This document shows, piece by piece, positions 53,239 to 62,115 of a DNA stretch of 64,000 nt. The position numbers were made by a program, and so were the translations under genes. The notes beneath the pieces are model-generated. The model had not been told where the DNA came from and searched no databases. It saw nothing but the letters and a program-made list of their open reading frames with translations. This stretch comes from VAYN01 sp963702075. Its GTDB lineage: Bacteria > Actinomycetota > Thermoleophilia > Solirubrobacterales > 70-9. Position 1 is the first letter of the stretch. Each line of letters opens with the position of its first letter. Where the stretch lies: the NCBI GenBank assembly GCA_963702075.1, contig OY969703.1, positions 2,232,001-2,296,000 of the forward strand, in the 5' to 3' direction.

Positions 53239-54122
53239 CAGCTCGCAGCCCCTTCCTCGGCGACCGCGGCCGCAACGGCGGTTGCGGACCGGCCGACCTC
53301 GATGTGCTCGACGGACTTCTCGGTGATCTCGCGGACGCGGCCGATCAGGTCGTCCTCCAGCCACTGCGAGCGCTCGCCGGCGAAGGTCGAGATCAGGATG
53401 TCGTCGATCCGGTAGTGCTCGATCCCGTTCTTCACCGCCAGGAACGGGTCCGGGCTCATTGGCTGCCCGGTCGCGTCGATGTCGCTGCGGTAGAGCTCGG
53501 CCAGCGTCGCGGCCAGGTCGCGGACGACCTGCGCCTCGCTTGCGTCCTCGGCCCGCGGACAGATGATCGTGAAGCGGTGCGGGCGGATGTTCGCGCGCTC
53601 CTTCATCCGGTTGACCAGGTCCGGCGCGGCGACGGTCTTGGTCGCGACGACAAGCGTGTGGTTGAGGTCCCAGCGGATCGCGTCCTCTTCGATCCGGACT
53701 GGGATGTGGGTCAGCTTCACCTCCGGCTCGATCCGGTCGCGGACCCACTCGACGAGGTCGCGGCGGAGGAAGCCGAAGCGAGTGTCGGGGAGGCTCGAGA
53801 AGAGCACCTCACCCGGGCGATGGGCGCGGACCGCGTCGTCCAGCGCCAGCGAGGACTCGGGATCCAGCACCTCGCCGATCGATTCGATGCCGAACTCGCT
53901 CAGCACCGCCATCGTCACCTCGACCCGGGCGCGAGCGGCCTCGCGAACCTCGGCCGAATCGATCAGCTGGCCGACCGAAGGCTGGTTCTGGGGCGCGGCG
54001 ACGACGACGCCGGAGATCTGGTCCTGGCGCTCGCGCACCGCCTGCAGCAGCTTGCGGCCCCCGGCCACCTCGTTGAGGAAGACCAGCAGCGGCTTGCGCT
54101 CGTCAGCCTGCTCGACGCTCAT
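53238..54122 (-). CDS. tandem USP-like (universal stress protein fold) protein within the oxidase operon
   Basis: 294 aa. Two repeats of a Rossmann-like alpha/beta unit: residues 10-140 (KPLLVFLNEVAGG ... RPGEVLFSSLPDTRFGFLRRDLVEWV) and 150-280 (HTLVVATKTVAAP ... RIDDILISTFAGERSQWLEDDLIGRV). The parallel 'ILFSSLP / ILISTFAG' then 'RRDLVEWVRDR / EDDLIGRVREI' segments show internal duplication. It is coupled on both sides by TGATG junctions to ctaD and ctaE, an odd place for a soluble stress protein. A regulatory or assembly role is inferred only from position. Confidence 0.75.
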   Translation of the reverse strand: MSVEQADERKPLLVFLNEVAGGRKLLQAVRERQDQISGVVVAAPQNQPSVGQLIDSAEVREAARARVEVTMAVLSEFGIESIGEVLDPESSLALDDAVRAHRPGEVLFSSLPDTRFGFLRRDLVEWVRDRIEPEVKLTHIPVRIEEDAIRWDLNHTLVVATKTVAAPDLVNRMKERANIRPHRFTIICPRAEDASEAQVVRDLAATLAELYRSDIDATGQPMSPDPFLAVKNGIEHYRIDDILISTFAGERSQWLEDDLIGRVREITEKSVEHIEVGRSATAVAAAVAEEGAAS

Positions 54123-56026
54123 CAACTCGTACCCACGACGCTGGGCTCCGCAGCGGGGACTTCGGCCCCGTCGCTGGTCATGATCGCGTGTTTGGCGCCG
54201 GGGATCCCGAACTCGTAGGGGCCGCCGACGACCCGCGGGATCTCGTCGAAGTTGAAGATCGGCGGCGGCGAGGAGACCTGCCACTCGATCGAGTTGGCGC
54301 GCCACGGGTTCGCCTCAGCGCGGGGGCCGTAGCGCCAGCTGGTGATCATGTTGTAGAGGAAGACCAACTGGATGGCACCGAGCATGAAGGCAAAGACGCT
54401 GATCAGCAGGTTCCAGTTGCCGAATTTTTCGGCGTAGTCGGCGACGCGGCGAGGCATCCCGTCCATCCCGATCCAGTGCATCGGGATGAAGGTGCCCCAG
54501 GTTCCGAGCAGGGTGCCCCAGAAGTGGACGCGGCCGAGCTTCTCGTCGTACATCCGCCCGGTCATCTTCGGGAACCAGTGGTAGATGCCGGCGAAGATCG
54601 TGAAGACGGAGCCGCCGAAGAGGACGAAATGGATGTGGGCGACGATGAAGTAGGTGTCGGAGACGTGGATGTCGATCGGCACCATGCCGAGCATCACGCC
54701 GCTGATTCCGCCGATCGTGAAGGTGACGATGAAGGCGAGCGCAAACAGCATCGCCGTCGAGTAGGTGTGGATCTTGCCGAAATAGAGGGTGCCCAGCCAG
54801 GAGAAGATCTTGATCCCGGTCGGCACCGCGATCAGCAGGGTGGTGATCATCATCGGTACCCGCAGCCAGGAGAACATCCCGGCGACGAACATGTGGTGCG
54901 CCCAGACCGAGTAGCTGAGGACGACGATCCCGATCAGCGCCAGGGCCATCAGCCGGTAGCCGAAGATCGGCTTGCGGGCATGGGTGGATATGACCTCGGA
55001 GATAATCCCGAACCCGGGCAAGATCATGATGTAGACCGCCGGGTGCGAGTAGAACCAGAAGATGTGCTGGTAGCTGATTACGTCGCCGCCGGCCGCGAAG
55101 TCGAAGAAGTTGGTGTGGAGGATGCGGTCGAAGAGGACCATGAACTGGACCCCGGCGATGAACGGGGTCGCGGCGACGACCAGCAGCGAGGTCGAAAGGT
55201 TGGCCCAGACCAGCAGCGGCATCCGCCAGAAGGTCATCCCCGGCGCCCGCATGGTGATGATCGTGACCAGGAAGTTCAGCGCCGTGGCGATCGAGGAGGC
55301 GCCCGCGAACTGGACGCCGAGGTTGAAGAAGGACTGGCCGAGGGGGGCGCCGGTCGAGAGCGGCGCGTAGCCGGTCCAGCCGGCGTCGAAGGCGCCGCCA
55401 GGGGCGAGGAAGCTGCCGATGAAGAGCAGGCCGGCCAGCGGCAGCATCCAGAAGCTGAGCGCGTTGAGGCGCGGGAAGGCCATGTCCGGGGCGCCGATCA
55501 TCAGCGGCAGGACGTAGTTCGCGATCCCGGCGAAGACCGGGATCACGAAGACGAAGATCATCAGCACCGCGTGGGTCGAGAAGAGGCTGTTGTAGGTGGC
55601 GGCGTCGACGATCTGGGTGCCCGGCTGAGCGAGCTCGGCCCGGATCAGCATCGCCATCAGGCCGCCCACGAAGAAGAAGAAGAAGGTGGTGCAGATGTAC
55701 TGGATGCCGATCACCTTGTGATCGGTGTTGAAGCGGAAGTAATCCTTCCAGCTCTTCGCCCCGTGCTGGGAGTGGTCGTCGGGGATCGTCGGCGCGCCGA
55801 CGGCCCAGCGCAGCCAGTAATCGAAGCAGCCGAGGCCGGCGAGGAAGCCGAGCGGCGCCAGGATCGCCGGCACGATCACGTGCGGGTACCCGGTCTGTTC
55901 GGTCTGGTAGAGCGGCAGCCCGGAGATCGCCCGCAGCGCCAGCACGAGGCCGAATCCGAACGCCCCGAAGGCGATCGCGCCGAGGATCGCGCGCCACCAG
56001 CCAGGTCTCTTGATCGCAGCAACCAT
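54122..56026 (-). CDS. ctaD: cytochrome c oxidase subunit I, A2 type
   Basis: 634 aa from ATG 56026 (GGGAG upstream). All catalytic ligands are present: helix II His152 (FSTHAVLM), CuB His328 and cross-linked Tyr332 in FYSHPAVY, His377-His378 in WAHHMF, K-channel Lys406 (VPTGIK), and His464/His466 in YFIVAHIHF. The YSHPAVY form without the helix VI Glu marks an A2-type oxidase. An N-terminal extension of about 75 residues holds two extra helices. Reduces oxygen with electrons from CuA. Confidence 0.97.
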   Translation of the reverse strand: MVAAIKRPGWWRAILGAIAFGAFGFGLVLALRAISGLPLYQTEQTGYPHVIVPAILAPLGFLAGLGCFDYWLRWAVGAPTIPDDHSQHGAKSWKDYFRFNTDHKVIGIQYICTTFFFFFVGGLMAMLIRAELAQPGTQIVDAATYNSLFSTHAVLMIFVFVIPVFAGIANYVLPLMIGAPDMAFPRLNALSFWMLPLAGLLFIGSFLAPGGAFDAGWTGYAPLSTGAPLGQSFFNLGVQFAGASSIATALNFLVTIITMRAPGMTFWRMPLLVWANLSTSLLVVAATPFIAGVQFMVLFDRILHTNFFDFAAGGDVISYQHIFWFYSHPAVYIMILPGFGIISEVISTHARKPIFGYRLMALALIGIVVLSYSVWAHHMFVAGMFSWLRVPMMITTLLIAVPTGIKIFSWLGTLYFGKIHTYSTAMLFALAFIVTFTIGGISGVMLGMVPIDIHVSDTYFIVAHIHFVLFGGSVFTIFAGIYHWFPKMTGRMYDEKLGRVHFWGTLLGTWGTFIPMHWIGMDGMPRRVADYAEKFGNWNLLISVFAFMLGAIQLVFLYNMITSWRYGPRAEANPWRANSIEWQVSSPPPIFNFDEIPRVVGGPYEFGIPGAKHAIMTSDGAEVPAAEPSVVGTS

Positions 56027-56039
56027 CAGCTGTCTCCCA

Positions 56040-56846
56040 TTATGCCCCGCCGGCCCCAAGGCCCACAGGGTTGGTCTCCGTGTCCTGCGTCACAGACTCC
56101 ATCAGGGCTTCCGGCGTTTTCTGTTTCAGGCCGTCGACCCACTTTTCCCATTTCGCCTCCGACTCGACGACGACTTTGGCCCGCATCGTCGCGTGGCCGA
56201 AGCCGCAGAGCTCGGTACAGATCAGCTGGTAGGTCCCGACCTTGTCCGGCGTGACGATCGCCGTCGTCGTGATCCCGGGGACGTTGTCTTTCTTGATCCG
56301 CCACTCGGGCACCCAGAAGGAGTGGATCACGTCCTGGGCGTGCATCTTGAACTGGATCTGACGGTTGACCGGGACGTGGAATTCGCCTTCTTTCCAGACG
56401 TAGCCTTTGCCCGGGTAGGCGAAGCTCCAGGCGTATTGCTGGGAGAAGACGTCGACGGTGATGTGGTCCTTGTTCGGGCTTTCGATGTCGTTCAGCACCT
56501 TCCAGCTGTAGCCGGCGCCGAAGAGGACGATGATCGTCGGAATCAGGGTCCAGGCGATCTCGAGGCGGGTGTTGCCGTGGATCGGCTCGCCGTCGGACTC
56601 GTCGCCTGGCTTCGCCCTGAATTTGTAGAGGGCGTAGAAGAGCATCACCATCACCAGCGAGAAGACGAACGAGGAGAGGACGATCATCACGTTGAGGAGA
56701 TCGTCGATCTTCGGCGCGGCGGTGGAGGCCTCCTGGCCGTCCCAGTTGATCGAGACCATCACCGCAGAGATGACGACGGTCATGGCGATCGTCACCAGCA
56801 GCATTTTCACTATGGGCAGGCGGCCGTACATTGGGGCGGCGGGCAT
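56040..56846 (-). CDS. ctaC: cytochrome c oxidase subunit II with CuA site
   Basis: 268 aa. N-terminal helix, then the usual two helices (about 51-75 and 93-115), then cupredoxin. CuA ligands are complete: His175 (DVIHSF), Cys210, Glu212, Cys214, His218 and Met221 in CTELCGFGHATM. It receives electrons from cytochrome c, probably the diheme protein at 49466. First gene of the oxidase operon, 13 bp before ctaD. Confidence 0.96.
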   Translation of the reverse strand: MPAAPMYGRLPIVKMLLVTIAMTVVISAVMVSINWDGQEASTAAPKIDDLLNVMIVLSSFVFSLVMVMLFYALYKFRAKPGDESDGEPIHGNTRLEIAWTLIPTIIVLFGAGYSWKVLNDIESPNKDHITVDVFSQQYAWSFAYPGKGYVWKEGEFHVPVNRQIQFKMHAQDVIHSFWVPEWRIKKDNVPGITTTAIVTPDKVGTYQLICTELCGFGHATMRAKVVVESEAKWEKWVDGLKQKTPEALMESVTQDTETNPVGLGAGGA

Positions 56847-56897
56847 TCTATTGAAGCGGCGGCGGGAGGCTTTGCGGCCCTCAGGTGACCGTTGCCA

Positions 56898-58241
56898 CTA
56901 GCTGGCGGGGCGCGGTAGATCGCCGAGTTCCCCGGCCGCGGCGGCCAGCACCCCGCGGGCCACGCCCTCCCAGCTCCAGAGCCTGCGGACCGTCTCAACC
57001 AGGGCGCTGCGCGCGGCATCCCGCTGATTTTCTGGAAGGGCGAGCCAGTCGTTGAGGCGCTCGGCGATCGCCTCGACCGCCCCTTCCTCGACCGGAAAGG
57101 AGACGAGGCTGCCAGCCGGCCGCGGCAAGGCGGAAGCGAGCTGCTGGGAGACCTCGAGCATCCCCGAGTGGCCAGCAGCGACGGGCAGGGTGCCGCAGGC
57201 GGCAGCCTCGGCCGCGACCATCCCAAAGGCCTCCGGGAAGGTGCTCGGCATCACCATCGCTTCGGCCCGAGGGAAGAGGGAGGCAACCTGATCGTGCTCG
57301 AGGCGGCCGATGAACTCGACCGAGCCGGCGGCGGAGCGCGCCGTCTCTGCATAGTCGCCGGGAGGGTCGGCGAGAAAGGCGCTGAGGATCGGCAACGGCC
57401 GCTCCTCCCCGCCCTCGAGAGCCCAGCCGCGGCGGGAAATCTCCCGCGCTTCTTCCAAGTCGCCCCGTTCGAGCGCCGCCAGGAACCGCCGCAGCGCCTC
57501 CTCGTAGGCGCCGAAGCCGGCCACCTCCAGCCGAGCCTCCGGATTCGCCGCCCGCACCAGCGGCCAGGCGGCGAGCAGGAGGTCGACTCCCTTGGAGACG
57601 ATCAGCTTGCCGACGAAGGCGACCAGCGGCTCACGCTCCCCCCGCGGCTGGAACTCCTCGACGTCGACGCCCGGCGGGCCGAGGCGGGTCTTCTCGCGCA
57701 GGTCCGGAAGGTCGGAGAGAGCCGCCCAGAGGGACTCGGCGGTGTGACCGGAGCCGGTGAGGACGCCGGTCGCCGCCTCCACCCCCTCTCGCGCATAGGG
57801 AAGGAAGCGCGGATGCGGCTTGACCGTGTACTCGAGCGCCGAGCCGTGGATCTTCACCGCGAAGGGCGCGACGTCGGCCCGAGCCAGGATCGCCGGCCCC
57901 ATCACCAGGTGGTTGGCAAGGGCGAGGTCGATCCCCCCGGCCGCCGTCGCCACCTCGCGCACGGCGGCGACGTTGGCCTTGATGTAGCGGTCGAGCTCGG
58001 CTTCGGTCAGCTCGGGGAAGGTCTTCACCTCGAAACCCTCGTAGGGGTCCTTGACGTAGACCGGCAGCAGGCCGCCGATGTCGGGGTTGTGGATCCGCAC
58101 CCCCTCCACCCGCACCTCGCGGTCCTGGCAGAGCAGGTGCACCTCGTGCCCGAGCCGGGCCAGCGCCCGCGCCAGGTTGACGTTGTAGATGTTGCTGCCG
58201 GTGCCGCGCAGCATGTAGCCGTGGAAGATGAGGACGCGCAT
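56898..58241 (-). CDS. GT4-family glycosyltransferase
   Basis: 447 aa from ATG 58241. GT-B fold: N-terminal GYMLRGTGSNIYNVNLARAL (donor-domain loop), VAFVGKLIVSKGVDLLLAAW (about 230) and the C-terminal sugar-nucleotide motif PSTFPEAFGMVAAEAAACGTLPV (EX7E type, in pieces) near 360. Retaining transferase, probably of UDP- or GDP-sugar in envelope polysaccharide or glycolipid assembly. It contains an unusual insertion (about 275-310, REISRRGWALEGGEERPLP). Substrate not evident. Confidence 0.88.
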   Translation of the reverse strand: MRVLIFHGYMLRGTGSNIYNVNLARALARLGHEVHLLCQDREVRVEGVRIHNPDIGGLLPVYVKDPYEGFEVKTFPELTEAELDRYIKANVAAVREVATAAGGIDLALANHLVMGPAILARADVAPFAVKIHGSALEYTVKPHPRFLPYAREGVEAATGVLTGSGHTAESLWAALSDLPDLREKTRLGPPGVDVEEFQPRGEREPLVAFVGKLIVSKGVDLLLAAWPLVRAANPEARLEVAGFGAYEEALRRFLAALERGDLEEAREISRRGWALEGGEERPLPILSAFLADPPGDYAETARSAAGSVEFIGRLEHDQVASLFPRAEAMVMPSTFPEAFGMVAAEAAACGTLPVAAGHSGMLEVSQQLASALPRPAGSLVSFPVEEGAVEAIAERLNDWLALPENQRDAARSALVETVRRLWSWEGVARGVLAAAAGELGDLPRPAS

Positions 58242-58273
58242 CGGAGCCGCCCAAGCTAATAGTCTTCCCGGCG

Positions 58274-58537
58274 ATGAACGAGAAGCAGCTCTACAGGATG
58301 CGCTCCGCGGCCTCGGGTCGCGAGGCGATCGCCCACGCCGAACCCGGCTCGGTCTACGTCGACCGCGAGACCGGCGAGGAGATGGAGCCGGTGGGCATGG
58401 TCCTGCCCCTCGCCCCCTCCGTCTCATCCCTGCCGCGCAGCCCGGAGAACCTCCGCGCCTGCCGCCGCTGCGACCAGCTCATCGGGCTGGACGTCAGCGA
58501 CTGCCCTTACTGCGGCCTGCGCCAAGAAGCGCTTTAG
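58274..58537 (+). CDS. small zinc-ribbon protein
   Basis: 87 aa. C-terminal CRRCDQLIGLDVSDCPYCG gives two Cys pairs of a zinc ribbon (about 63-81). The N-terminus (YRMRSAASGREAIAHAEPGSVYVDRETGEEMEPVG) is polar. Probably binds nucleic acid or protein. Divergent from the glycosyltransferase with 32 bp between. A TCAGGC/GCCTGA hairpin at 58575-58590 follows its stop and may be a weak terminator. Confidence 0.75.
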   Translation: MNEKQLYRMRSAASGREAIAHAEPGSVYVDRETGEEMEPVGMVLPLAPSVSSLPRSPENLRACRRCDQLIGLDVSDCPYCGLRQEAL

Positions 58538-58594
58538 CTCGCGCGTTTCAGACACACAAACGGCAAGGTTCCTTTCAGGCTAAGGCCTGACTAG

Positions 58595-58637
58595 TTGATA
58601 CAGATACACCGTTCGATGTAGAGATCTCGACCGAACG
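58595..58637 (+). promoter_or_regulatory. promoter with nested dyads upstream of the 796-aa gene
   Basis: TTGATA (58595-58600), 16-base spacer, TGTAGA (58617-58622). CGTTCG (58610-58615) and CGAACG (58632-58637) are inverted arms around the perfect palindrome GAGATCTC (58621-58628), overlapping the -10 box, so a bound dimer would block transcription. Regulated expression is therefore likely (inference). Confidence 0.5.
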
Positions 58638-58643
58638 AGCGTT

Positions 58644-61034
58644 ATGTATCTACCCCACAAAGACTTAGCGGCACTGGCAGAAATACGGCCAGAGGAAAGG
58701 GACTTCCGACTCCACCTGGAGAGGCCCGATTGGGGAAGCGAACTGCGCGAATCGTGGAAACGCGAGAGCGCTCCCGCTCGCCACTTCTCCAGATGCGTCC
58801 CGGTGCACGGAAGGGGCCGTGGGCGGGAATTACTCGAGCACATCATTCCCCTGCCCGCGGCTCCCATCTTTGGCATCAATCGGAAGGCCGAGTATGGGAT
58901 GGAGCTCGGGAACCGTCCCAATATCCGCACTGTCCGCCTACTACAGCGCCCCGAGCGTGCGGCTCAGGGCAAACCGATCAGTCGCATCTTCATCCTTCAT
59001 AACGGCCTGAACGAGCGGGTCTCCCTCCGCTTCTACTACCGGCTCGCCGACTGGATCCTGAAAGCTCACTCAGTTCCAGGACAGGGTGCCGCTTGTGTGA
59101 TCATGCCCTTCCCCGGCCATCTCACGCACTACAACTTTCACGGACCTTTCTCCGAGACGCCTCTATCGCGCTATCTCAGCGATGCCGGCGAGCTATTCCG
59201 GCAGTTCCTGCGGTACATGGTGGAGATGCGGTGGTTCCTCAGCGCCGCCCTAGACCCAGATACCGAGCCGTGGATGGTTGGTGCCGATCTCTTTCCACGT
59301 GAAACTCTGGCCGAAGACATTCGAAAGGACTCCGACCGCCTCTACCACGACAGCCGAGCCAGGCTCAACCGAGCGAAGGCAATTCGCGCGAAGGGCTCCG
59401 GCGAGAGCGAGTCAGGACTGAAGCCCGGTCTTCAGACCAGCCTCAAGCAAATCGAAGACTCCATTGGCATCCTCCGCAGGGCGCTGGACCGGGATTCCAA
59501 CAGCTCCCTGCCGAACCTTCGCGCTCATGTGGTGGGCTACAGCCTCGGGGGCTTCCTGGCGCAGTCCGTTTTCTTCGCCTGGCCTCAGGTCGTATCCAGC
59601 TGTACGACGATCTGCTCTGGGGGAGCGATCAAATCGCTGTCGCCAACCGCATTCGCCGATCCGGAAGAGTGGCAGTCAGTTCTGCACTCCCTGCGTCCAG
59701 AGCTGAACAACTCCATGCTCCAGGGCAGACTGACCGAGCGACGGAAACGGCTCGACCTTCCCATTGTCAGGGCCGCGGGAATGCCCTTGGAGTCCTTCGG
59801 TTACTTCGAGCGAATCTTCGATCAGGTCTTTCTGCAGGAGGACCGAGGCTCCTACAAAGAGAGACTCGCCGAGTATGGATCCAGAATGCTGTTTGTCAGC
59901 GGCGGGGACGATCCCATTGTGCGGCCGACGAACATCCTCGATGCGAGCCCTGAAAAGGGAATCACCATGTTGTCGGTCGCTCGGATGAGCCATTTCCTCG
60001 ACCTCGACCCCGACCCGGACGATCCCGAGAAAGAGCAGCGGGACTTCTGGCTACCGGAGGTCGGCAGGCTCCTCACTCATGCCGCGGTCCACGCAGAGGA
60101 AATCCACAAACGCGAGCGAGACCTTGCGAAGAAGCTGATCGAGCCAGCGACCGAGGCCGCTGCCGAAAGTTCGAAACAGCCGAAGCGGATCGGGCCCGTA
60201 CCGAAAACCCTCGATAACGAGGAAAGCTTCGAGATGGCACTCGACTGGGTCTTGAAGACGGTGGAGGACGAGTACGGATGGCTATTCGTCTGTCGCAACG
60301 CCCTGCCTCCCGCGTTCGTTCCCGCTCGCTACTTCGATCGGTGGGGGATGGCACTCCACCATCACGACGTCCCCGTGCAGCAGTACTCAGCAGGACTGCG
60401 TCGGCGGGCCGCCGCCTTGCAGGATGCCAAGGACCGTCTCACGCTCATCCTCCCTGAGCGCCTCGAGCACTGGTTTATAGATCTCAGCGCACGCTTCGAC
60501 CCCCATAGCGACGCACCCTCAGGAAGGATGACCACGGCAAGGGAGCGGCGCAAGATCTGGGAGGGCTTCGAAAAGCTCTGGCTGCCTTACGTCCGACTCT
60601 TCAAGGCGGGAGACATCGACAAAGCCTACGGGGAGGATGGGTTTCAGCTCGACACCTTTGCCGACGCCGTTTCAACCTTCCAAGGAGTGGATCGTAAGTT
60701 CATTCAGGTAACGGACCTTCCTGACGTCTGGATCGGCGTTAGGGCCAACAAGCACTTGATGTCTATCGCCCCCCGTCAGCAAGCCATCAACCACAGTGCC
60801 TTCATCAACGGAGTGGCGAGCCTCTTCTCGGTTTCCAAAAGTGAGCGATACAGCGCCCTCGAAGAATTGATCGCAAACGAGGATCTACGGGTTCTCAGCA
60901 TCTCCGGTGCAGAGTTCAATCCCCGCTATCGCGGAAAGGTCGAGAGAAAACCGAAGACCGTGGCCGATCTACTTGCCTGGACGGCCGGCAGTCTCGTCCG
61001 GTCAAGACCGGCGAACGAGCCTACGGTTTCTTGA
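58644..61034 (+). CDS. large alpha/beta-hydrolase-like protein of unknown function
   Basis: 796 aa. An alpha/beta hydrolase core spans about 110-455: FILHNGLNER (oxyanion region), nucleophile elbow GYSLGG with Ser300, acid in SGGDDPIV (about 422) and His450 in RMSHFLDL. Between 200 and 290 is a long helical insertion. The C-terminal 280 residues (from about 515) form a separate, unrecognised domain ending in a basic tail. There is no signal peptide. Codon use is less GC-biased than in its neighbours, it has its own regulated-looking promoter and no operon partners. Acquired gene; role unknown, possibly defence or lipid-related. Confidence 0.7.
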   Translation: MYLPHKDLAALAEIRPEERDFRLHLERPDWGSELRESWKRESAPARHFSRCVPVHGRGRGRELLEHIIPLPAAPIFGINRKAEYGMELGNRPNIRTVRLLQRPERAAQGKPISRIFILHNGLNERVSLRFYYRLADWILKAHSVPGQGAACVIMPFPGHLTHYNFHGPFSETPLSRYLSDAGELFRQFLRYMVEMRWFLSAALDPDTEPWMVGADLFPRETLAEDIRKDSDRLYHDSRARLNRAKAIRAKGSGESESGLKPGLQTSLKQIEDSIGILRRALDRDSNSSLPNLRAHVVGYSLGGFLAQSVFFAWPQVVSSCTTICSGGAIKSLSPTAFADPEEWQSVLHSLRPELNNSMLQGRLTERRKRLDLPIVRAAGMPLESFGYFERIFDQVFLQEDRGSYKERLAEYGSRMLFVSGGDDPIVRPTNILDASPEKGITMLSVARMSHFLDLDPDPDDPEKEQRDFWLPEVGRLLTHAAVHAEEIHKRERDLAKKLIEPATEAAAESSKQPKRIGPVPKTLDNEESFEMALDWVLKTVEDEYGWLFVCRNALPPAFVPARYFDRWGMALHHHDVPVQQYSAGLRRRAAALQDAKDRLTLILPERLEHWFIDLSARFDPHSDAPSGRMTTARERRKIWEGFEKLWLPYVRLFKAGDIDKAYGEDGFQLDTFADAVSTFQGVDRKFIQVTDLPDVWIGVRANKHLMSIAPRQQAINHSAFINGVASLFSVSKSERYSALEELIANEDLRVLSISGAEFNPRYRGKVERKPKTVADLLAWTAGSLVRSRPANEPTVS

Positions 61035-61782
61035 CCAGCGTCGCCGTGTAGAGCAGGCGCGCTTCGCTGTAGTAGCAGCCGTAGGTCTTGGTTTTGCCGA
61101 CGCCCTGCTGGGGGTGACCGTTTTGGATGTCTTCCCGGGCGACGCAGTGTTCGGGCAGGCGGCTGCCGCGCCAGCTGTTTTCCGGCGAGAGGTTGAGGGC
61201 GAACATCGGCGCCCAGGTGGGGACGGTGAGCGCGACGACCTGGCCCTGGAGGACGGTGAGCGGGTGGTCGAGGGCGAAGACCGGGGTGCTGCCGAAGTAG
61301 GGGTTGAGGACCTCGATCGGGCTCTGGCGCACCAGTTTGTACTGCGGTGGCTTGGAGCCTTCGACCGGGCGCAGGATGCCGATCCGTGCCTCCGAGGGGG
61401 TGCCGAAGAATTCGTTGAAGAATCCCACCTCGTCGGTGGTGGTTTTGGTTTCCTTCGTCGAGGGCTTCGAGAGCGTGATCGACCAGGCGACGATTTTCCC
61501 TTCGAACGGCGCCTCGAACGGCCGGGCGACGCCGTCGGCTACCGACTGGAAGCCGGTGATGTGTCCCTCGACGCGACATTCGACTTCCGGCGCGCCGTTG
61601 ACCATCTTTCCGGGGCACGAAGCAGGCGGAGTTTCCGAGGTTTGACCGAGGACGACCACTCGCAGCGGCGCCGAGTCGGCAGCGCCGGGCTTCGCCACCG
61701 CGATGACGGCGGCGAGCAGGCAGGCGGCGGCGAGCAGTGCCCAACCGCGGCGGGTGGTGGCTTTGATCTCGGCGGATCGCAT
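61021..61782 (-). CDS. secreted protein of unknown function
   Basis: 253 aa from ATG 61782 (a GTG at 61797 is also in frame). Sec signal peptide at residues about 10-37 (GWALLAAACLLAAVIAVAK). The mature part is beta-rich with six Cys, in PPASCPGK, EVECRVEG, LPEHCVAR and YGCYYSEAR among others. Pattern resembles other uncharacterised Thermoleophilia exported proteins. Convergent with the 796-aa gene; the two ends overlap by 14 bp. Confidence 0.7.
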   Translation of the reverse strand: MRSAEIKATTRRGWALLAAACLLAAVIAVAKPGAADSAPLRVVVLGQTSETPPASCPGKMVNGAPEVECRVEGHITGFQSVADGVARPFEAPFEGKIVAWSITLSKPSTKETKTTTDEVGFFNEFFGTPSEARIGILRPVEGSKPPQYKLVRQSPIEVLNPYFGSTPVFALDHPLTVLQGQVVALTVPTWAPMFALNLSPENSWRGSRLPEHCVAREDIQNGHPQQGVGKTKTYGCYYSEARLLYTATLVKKP

Positions 61783-61911
61783 CGTTGTGGCAAACACGAG
61801 GGGCTAGGCCCAGTTGCGGCGCCAATCTTGCCTTCCGGCGCGGCCAGATGCGGCGTCCGTGCCGCGTTTGCACGATCCCGGCCAAGTGGCCAGCTAGGGT
61901 TGCGGCCTTAG

Positions 61912-62115
61912 ATGGAGGCTTCGAACAACGCAGACGGCTTCATCCCGGCGGCGCTCGCGGCGTTCGGTGTCGAGGCCGACGAGATCGAGCTGGCGGTGAT
62001 GGGCGCCGCCCACGAGGTGTTCTGGCCGCCGATCCTGGAGCTGCTTGCCCTCGATACCGGCAGCGTCACGCCGGAGCCGGCCCCCGACCTCTCCCAGGCA
62101 CCTCAAAGTCGATGA
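61912..62115 (+). CDS. AtzG-like small amidase partner (DUF4089-like)
   Basis: 67 aa, helical (GFIPAALAAFGVEADEIELAVMG) with a C-terminal extended tail TPEPAPDLSQAPQSR. Size, the acidic-proline tail and its position 4 bp overlapping the start of an amidase match AtzG, the small subunit that stabilises the AtzE amidase in cyanuric-acid breakdown. Sequence similarity is suggestive, not proven. Cotranscribed with the amidase. Confidence 0.7.
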   Translation: MEASNNADGFIPAALAAFGVEADEIELAVMGAAHEVFWPPILELLALDTGSVTPEPAPDLSQAPQSR

